From: Pseudomonadota bacterium
GTDB taxonomy: Bacteria; Pseudomonadota; Alphaproteobacteria; Micropepsales; Micropepsaceae
Reading direction: 5' to 3'
Length of the DNA: 34,435 bases
Assembly: GCA_029778105.1 (NCBI GenBank)
Contig: JAKOQZ010000062.1
Span: 1-34,435 of the forward strand
In this document: in pieces, positions 30,566 to 34,435 of the stretch
Position numbering within the stretch: position 1 is the first letter of the stretch
Layout of the letters: every line of letters starts with the position of its first letter
The notes under the pieces: generated by a model
Told to the model about the DNA's origin: nothing
The model's database searches: none
What the model saw: only the letters and a program-made list of their open reading frames with translations
Program-made: the position numbers and the translations under genes

Positions 30566-31894
30566 TTAAACGATCCCCCGCCGCAAATCTGCATCGACGA
30601 CGCCATCGGTCCGCCCAAGGCGCCATTTCAATGCGTGCAGCGCGAGCCAGCGCAGAGGCTCAGGCGGCAGCGGGAAAACCCGCCGCTTCAGGAGCGCAAC
30701 GTCCTCGTTGGGCCGACCGAGCACCTGATCGGCGAGCATCGTCCCGTTCAGGGTAGCCTGAGCGACGCCGTGACCATTATAGCCCAAGCCATAGAAGACA
30801 TCTCCTCGCGCATTGCCAAAGCTGAGGGGCAGGAAGTCGAGAGTCATGCAGATCCATCCCCCCCAAAAGCTCTCGATGGCCAGATCAGGGACTTCGGGAA
30901 AACGTACCTTGAGAAGATCTGCGAATTTTTGAAACAGAGCGGGATCATTCCCGCCGATCAACGCGCCGTTGTAGCCGTATTGAACGTGCTTCGAGCCGCC
31001 GACCAGGCGGCCATCGGCGGTAATCCGGTAGGATTCCAGACTTTCATGGGCGGTATAAACACCCTCGCGACCGGTCCAGCCCAATCGATCGAGTTGCGCG
31101 TCGGTCAGCCGCGCTGTCTGGAACATCGTATCCCGCAGCGGGAACACTTTGCTTTTCAGGCGTTTGAGGGTCGAGGGCGTATAGGCATTCGTCGCGACGA
31201 TCAGCTTGTCGGCGCGCAGCATTCCCCTGGGCGTCAGCACTTTTATTGGAGAAGCGCCGTCTTCGATGCCCGTGACCGGGGTCGCTTCAAAAATCCGCAC
31301 GCCTGCCGACAGCGCCGCGCGACGTAGTCCGAGAACATACTTGCCGGGGTGAAGGTGACCGCCGCAACTCTCCAGCACGCCGACCCGAAAGACGGGCGGC
31401 AGTTTCCGCGCGCGCATTTCATCCTCGTTGAGGTAGCGGACCTCAGCGCCGATGCCCGCAGCAAGCTCAGCACTTCGCTGTAGCGGCTCGGTATGACGGG
31501 GATGAACGCCGGCGATGATATTGCCGACGGGGCGATAATCGCAGTCGATGCCATAGCGCTCGAAAATCTGCTGTGTATGACGTACGGCGCGCTCGCCAAA
31601 TCCTATATACTCAGCCGCGCGGGCGGCGCCGACTTGCTTGACCAATGTCGGCACATCTTTGCCTATGGCGGGGGTCAGATGGCCGGCGTTTCGGCCGCTT
31701 GCGCCCTTGCCGCAAAAGTCCATTTCGAGAAGGACGACATTGACGCCCTCGGCGCGCAAAGCCAGCGCCGCGTTGAGCCCCGTCAAGCCGCCGCCGACAA
31801 TGGCGACATCGCAGCGAAGCTCAGCGTCTAGAGCCGGCTGCAGATCCGCCGGCTCTTCCACCCAAACACTGACATCACGATAATCGAAAGACAT
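30566..31894 (-). CDS. FAD-dependent amine oxidoreductase (DAO family, PuuB-like)
   Basis: 442 residues from the ATG at 31894; a GTG one codon earlier is also possible. The dinucleotide fold is CDVAIVGGGLTGLNAALALR, then GKGASGRNAGHLTPAIG, which is the pattern of gamma-glutamylputrescine oxidase (PuuB/OrdL) and related amino acid or amine oxidases. The C-terminal region has SFWGGWICMTLDFLPLSFG and YGLGYNGHGVAQATLNGTML, the FAD-closing motif. It oxidises a C-N bond and releases an imine, which fits the ridA gene that follows after 4 bases. The exact amine is unknown. It diverges from the AraC-type regulator. Confidence 0.9.
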   Translation of the reverse strand: MSFDYRDVSVWVEEPADLQPALDAELRCDVAIVGGGLTGLNAALALRAEGVNVVLLEMDFCGKGASGRNAGHLTPAIGKDVPTLVKQVGAARAAEYIGFGERAVRHTQQIFERYGIDCDYRPVGNIIAGVHPRHTEPLQRSAELAAGIGAEVRYLNEDEMRARKLPPVFRVGVLESCGGHLHPGKYVLGLRRAALSAGVRIFEATPVTGIEDGASPIKVLTPRGMLRADKLIVATNAYTPSTLKRLKSKVFPLRDTMFQTARLTDAQLDRLGWTGREGVYTAHESLESYRITADGRLVGGSKHVQYGYNGALIGGNDPALFQKFADLLKVRFPEVPDLAIESFWGGWICMTLDFLPLSFGNARGDVFYGLGYNGHGVAQATLNGTMLADQVLGRPNEDVALLKRRVFPLPPEPLRWLALHALKWRLGRTDGVVDADLRRGIV

Positions 31895-32027
31895 CACTCA
31901 CCGCGCAGCTTCGAGCTTTGGCGCAACGCTATGGCAAGCAAATCGCCGCTGCTGTATCCTTCCACGCCAGATCAAGACCACTTCGCGCCAGAGATCGCCT
32001 ATTACCGGAACGACGCTGATCCAGGGT

Positions 32028-33029
32028 TTGACTCTTGACCGCGCCCTTGAGACCGCGCGGCGTAAGGGACTCGACCCGAAACCATACTTTCGGTTGGCCG
32101 GTATTCGGCAAATCCCCAGCTCGTGGGCGAATCAGAGAATCCCCAACAGTTTGTTCGCCCATTTTCTTTACTGGGCGGCGCTGGAAACCGGAGATCCGGC
32201 GTTCGGGCTGCAGGTCGGCGCCGACTTCACATTGGGCGATCTGGGCGCGCTGGGATATTTCCTCATGCATGCGCCGTCGGTCAGCGCAGGGCTCCTCGCA
32301 TCGGAGAAATGGTTCGCCTATCAGCAGGATGGCGGCTTCTTCCGCACGCGGCGCTACGGCGCCGATCTGGAGCTTCTGTATGATGGCGGAGAACTTCCCG
32401 AAGGCCCGCGCCGGCAGGACGCGGAGTGTGGGCTCGCCATCATCGCGGGCTTATTCCGCAGGTCCAGCGGCGCTCATCCCCACGAAGTCCGCACCAGGGA
32501 TCAGCAGCACGTGGTCGGTGACGTGCTCCGGTCCCATTTCGGATGCCGCATCCTGTATGGATGTCCAGACTACAGCGTGGTCTACGATTCCGACATTCTC
32601 CACAAACCCGTCCGTGGCGCCGATCCGGCGCTTTTTCAGATTCTGGGCGACTATCTTTCGCTGAAGATCGCCGAATTGCCGCCGAAGGACGACATCGTCG
32701 CCGAAGTAAGATGGCACCTGCGGCGCGCACTTCCGACCGGGGCGGCGCGGCTGGCGATTGTCGCGAAAGAGCTGGGGCTGAGCTCCCGAACGCTCCAGCG
32801 GAGGTTGGCGGAGCGCGGAGAAGTCTTTGAAGCGCTCCTCGAACAAGTCCGGCTTCAGATCCTCTCCGAAATCTCCCAAACACGGCGCATGAGCAACAAT
32901 ATCATAAGTGTCGAACTGGGATTTTCAAATCCGAGCGCCTTCTACAGATGGCGGACGAAGCACCGCCAGACTGACAGCGAAAGCAGTAAGGCCGACAGCA
33001 GATCCGGAGAGAAGCGCCCGATCCGCTAA
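32028..33029 (+). CDS. AraC family transcriptional regulator (Arabinose_bd type)
   Basis: 333 residues from a TTG, the best start codon in frame; the frame is open further upstream without ATG or GTG. The N-terminal ligand-binding part reads ALETARRKGLDPKPYFRLAG and ALETGDPAFGLQVG, as in OruR/ArgR-like regulators (PF12625). The DNA-binding end has two helix-turn-helices: LAIVAKELGLSSRTLQRRLA and ISVELGFSNPSAFYRW. After the second, the usual R.tG.sP..yR tail is replaced by TKHRQTDSESSKADSRSG, so the end may be altered. It is divergent from the amine oxidoreductase gene and likely controls it. Confidence 0.82.
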   Translation: MTLDRALETARRKGLDPKPYFRLAGIRQIPSSWANQRIPNSLFAHFLYWAALETGDPAFGLQVGADFTLGDLGALGYFLMHAPSVSAGLLASEKWFAYQQDGGFFRTRRYGADLELLYDGGELPEGPRRQDAECGLAIIAGLFRRSSGAHPHEVRTRDQQHVVGDVLRSHFGCRILYGCPDYSVVYDSDILHKPVRGADPALFQILGDYLSLKIAELPPKDDIVAEVRWHLRRALPTGAARLAIVAKELGLSSRTLQRRLAERGEVFEALLEQVRLQILSEISQTRRMSNNIISVELGFSNPSAFYRWRTKHRQTDSESSKADSRSGEKRPIR

Positions 33030-33160
33030 CCGGGGGCGTCGCGGAGCGGACGGCGCGGTTCGGGCAGGCGGCTGGCTCGTACAAGCCGATGCGCGGCATG
33101 CCGCACATGTCCAACGGCAAGCACGTAAAGCCGTTCTCATGGGGTCTCCCCGCGCTATAA
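33014..33160 (+). pseudogene. Possible C-terminal remnant of an interrupted gene
   Basis: One frame reads DPLTGGVAERTARFGQAAGS followed by YKPMRGMPHMSNGKHVKPFS, then WGLPAL and TAA at 33158. It looks like a real protein end: high-GC codons and mixed composition, with a hairpin right over the stop. It has no start codon, because the reading frame runs back into the 3' end of the AraC gene. It could be the tail of a native gene truncated by island insertion. I recognise no family, and chance is not excluded. Confidence 0.3.
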
Positions 33161-33170
33161 GCGGGGAGAC
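33144..33170 (+). terminator. Hairpin upstream of pip
   Basis: GTCTCCCCGC and GCGGGGAGAC form a perfect 10-bp stem with a 7-base loop (GCTATAA), followed by TTTCC. The stop codon of the putative gene-end fragment lies in the loop. It could terminate transcription from the left or act as a leader structure for pip, whose ribosome site begins about 10 bases on. Confidence 0.5.
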
Positions 33171-33179
33171 TTTCCATGA

Positions 33180-34435
<1,256 letters not shown>

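Larger units (their letters stand above)
28389..33030. mobile_element. Degenerate dusA-associated genomic island
   Basis: The stretch holds an integrase fragment next to dusA, a frameshifted ridA, an uncharacterised gene-poor patch, three intact-looking cargo genes and a divergent regulator. Codon choice is more mixed and more AT-tolerant than in the flanking genes. The left limit rests on the dusA 5' composition change and the integrase remnant. The right limit is a guess placed after the AraC-type gene, because no att repeat was seen there. Alternatively, only the left part is mobile debris and the amine genes are native. Confidence 0.5.

Overview
The window comes from a high-GC alphaproteobacterium. 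The evidence is the general codon style, PleC/DivJ-like histidine kinases with the FLANMSHELRTPLN phosphoacceptor box, the overlapping DUF1289 / retropepsin-like gene pair, a MATGTVKFFN-type cold shock protein, and GC-rich intergenic palindromes. I cannot assign an order or genus. Most of the window is ordinary chromosome with a lipid and acyl-CoA flavour. No rRNA, tRNA, CRISPR array or intact insertion sequence was seen.

Layout. 1-5.5 kb: 5' part of an MFS transporter gene, a secreted unknown protein, a family III CoA-transferase, a GNAT acetyltransferase, a MerR/TipAS-type regulator and a GPH-type sugar symporter. 5.7-12.2 kb: a MipA/OmpV outer membrane protein, a concentrative nucleoside transporter, a run of SDR, alpha/beta hydrolase and VOC genes, a secreted unknown protein and an orphan OppA-like binding protein. 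12.2-14.1 kb: an acyl-CoA dehydrogenase downstream of two small paralogous ABM-domain proteins. 14.3-19.4 kb: three paralogous membrane histidine kinases, interrupted by a convergent crotonase gene, with no response regulator. 19.4-21.8 kb: a two-gene operon for a heteromeric PimC/PimD-like acyl-CoA dehydrogenase. 22-26.6 kb: two tightly coupled unknown genes, DUF1289, a membrane retropepsin-like protease, a phosphohexomutase and a cold shock protein. 26.6-28.5 kb: TauE/SafE permease and dusA.

28.4-33.0 kb is different. Directly upstream of dusA lies an N-terminal fragment of a tyrosine integrase, broken by frameshift. The first codons of dusA are unusually AT-rich compared with the rest of the gene. 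Insertion at the 5' end of dusA is a known habit of one family of phage and island integrases, so I read this as a decaying dusA-associated island. Its cargo looks like an amine or polyamine utilisation set: an acetylpolyamine amidohydrolase-like deacetylase, a RidA imine deaminase inactivated by a one-base deletion, a PuuB-like FAD amine oxidoreductase, and a divergent AraC-type regulator. To its right are a possible gene-end fragment, prolyl iminopeptidase and the 3' end of a dihydrolipoamide dehydrogenase gene.

Other points worth attention are a promoter plus structured short transcript candidate near 2.7 kb, a 13-bp hairpin that would bury the ribosome binding site of the MerR gene, and an uncharacterised six-helix sensor region shared by the three kinases. 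All calls come from reading the sequence. No similarity search or folding program was run.
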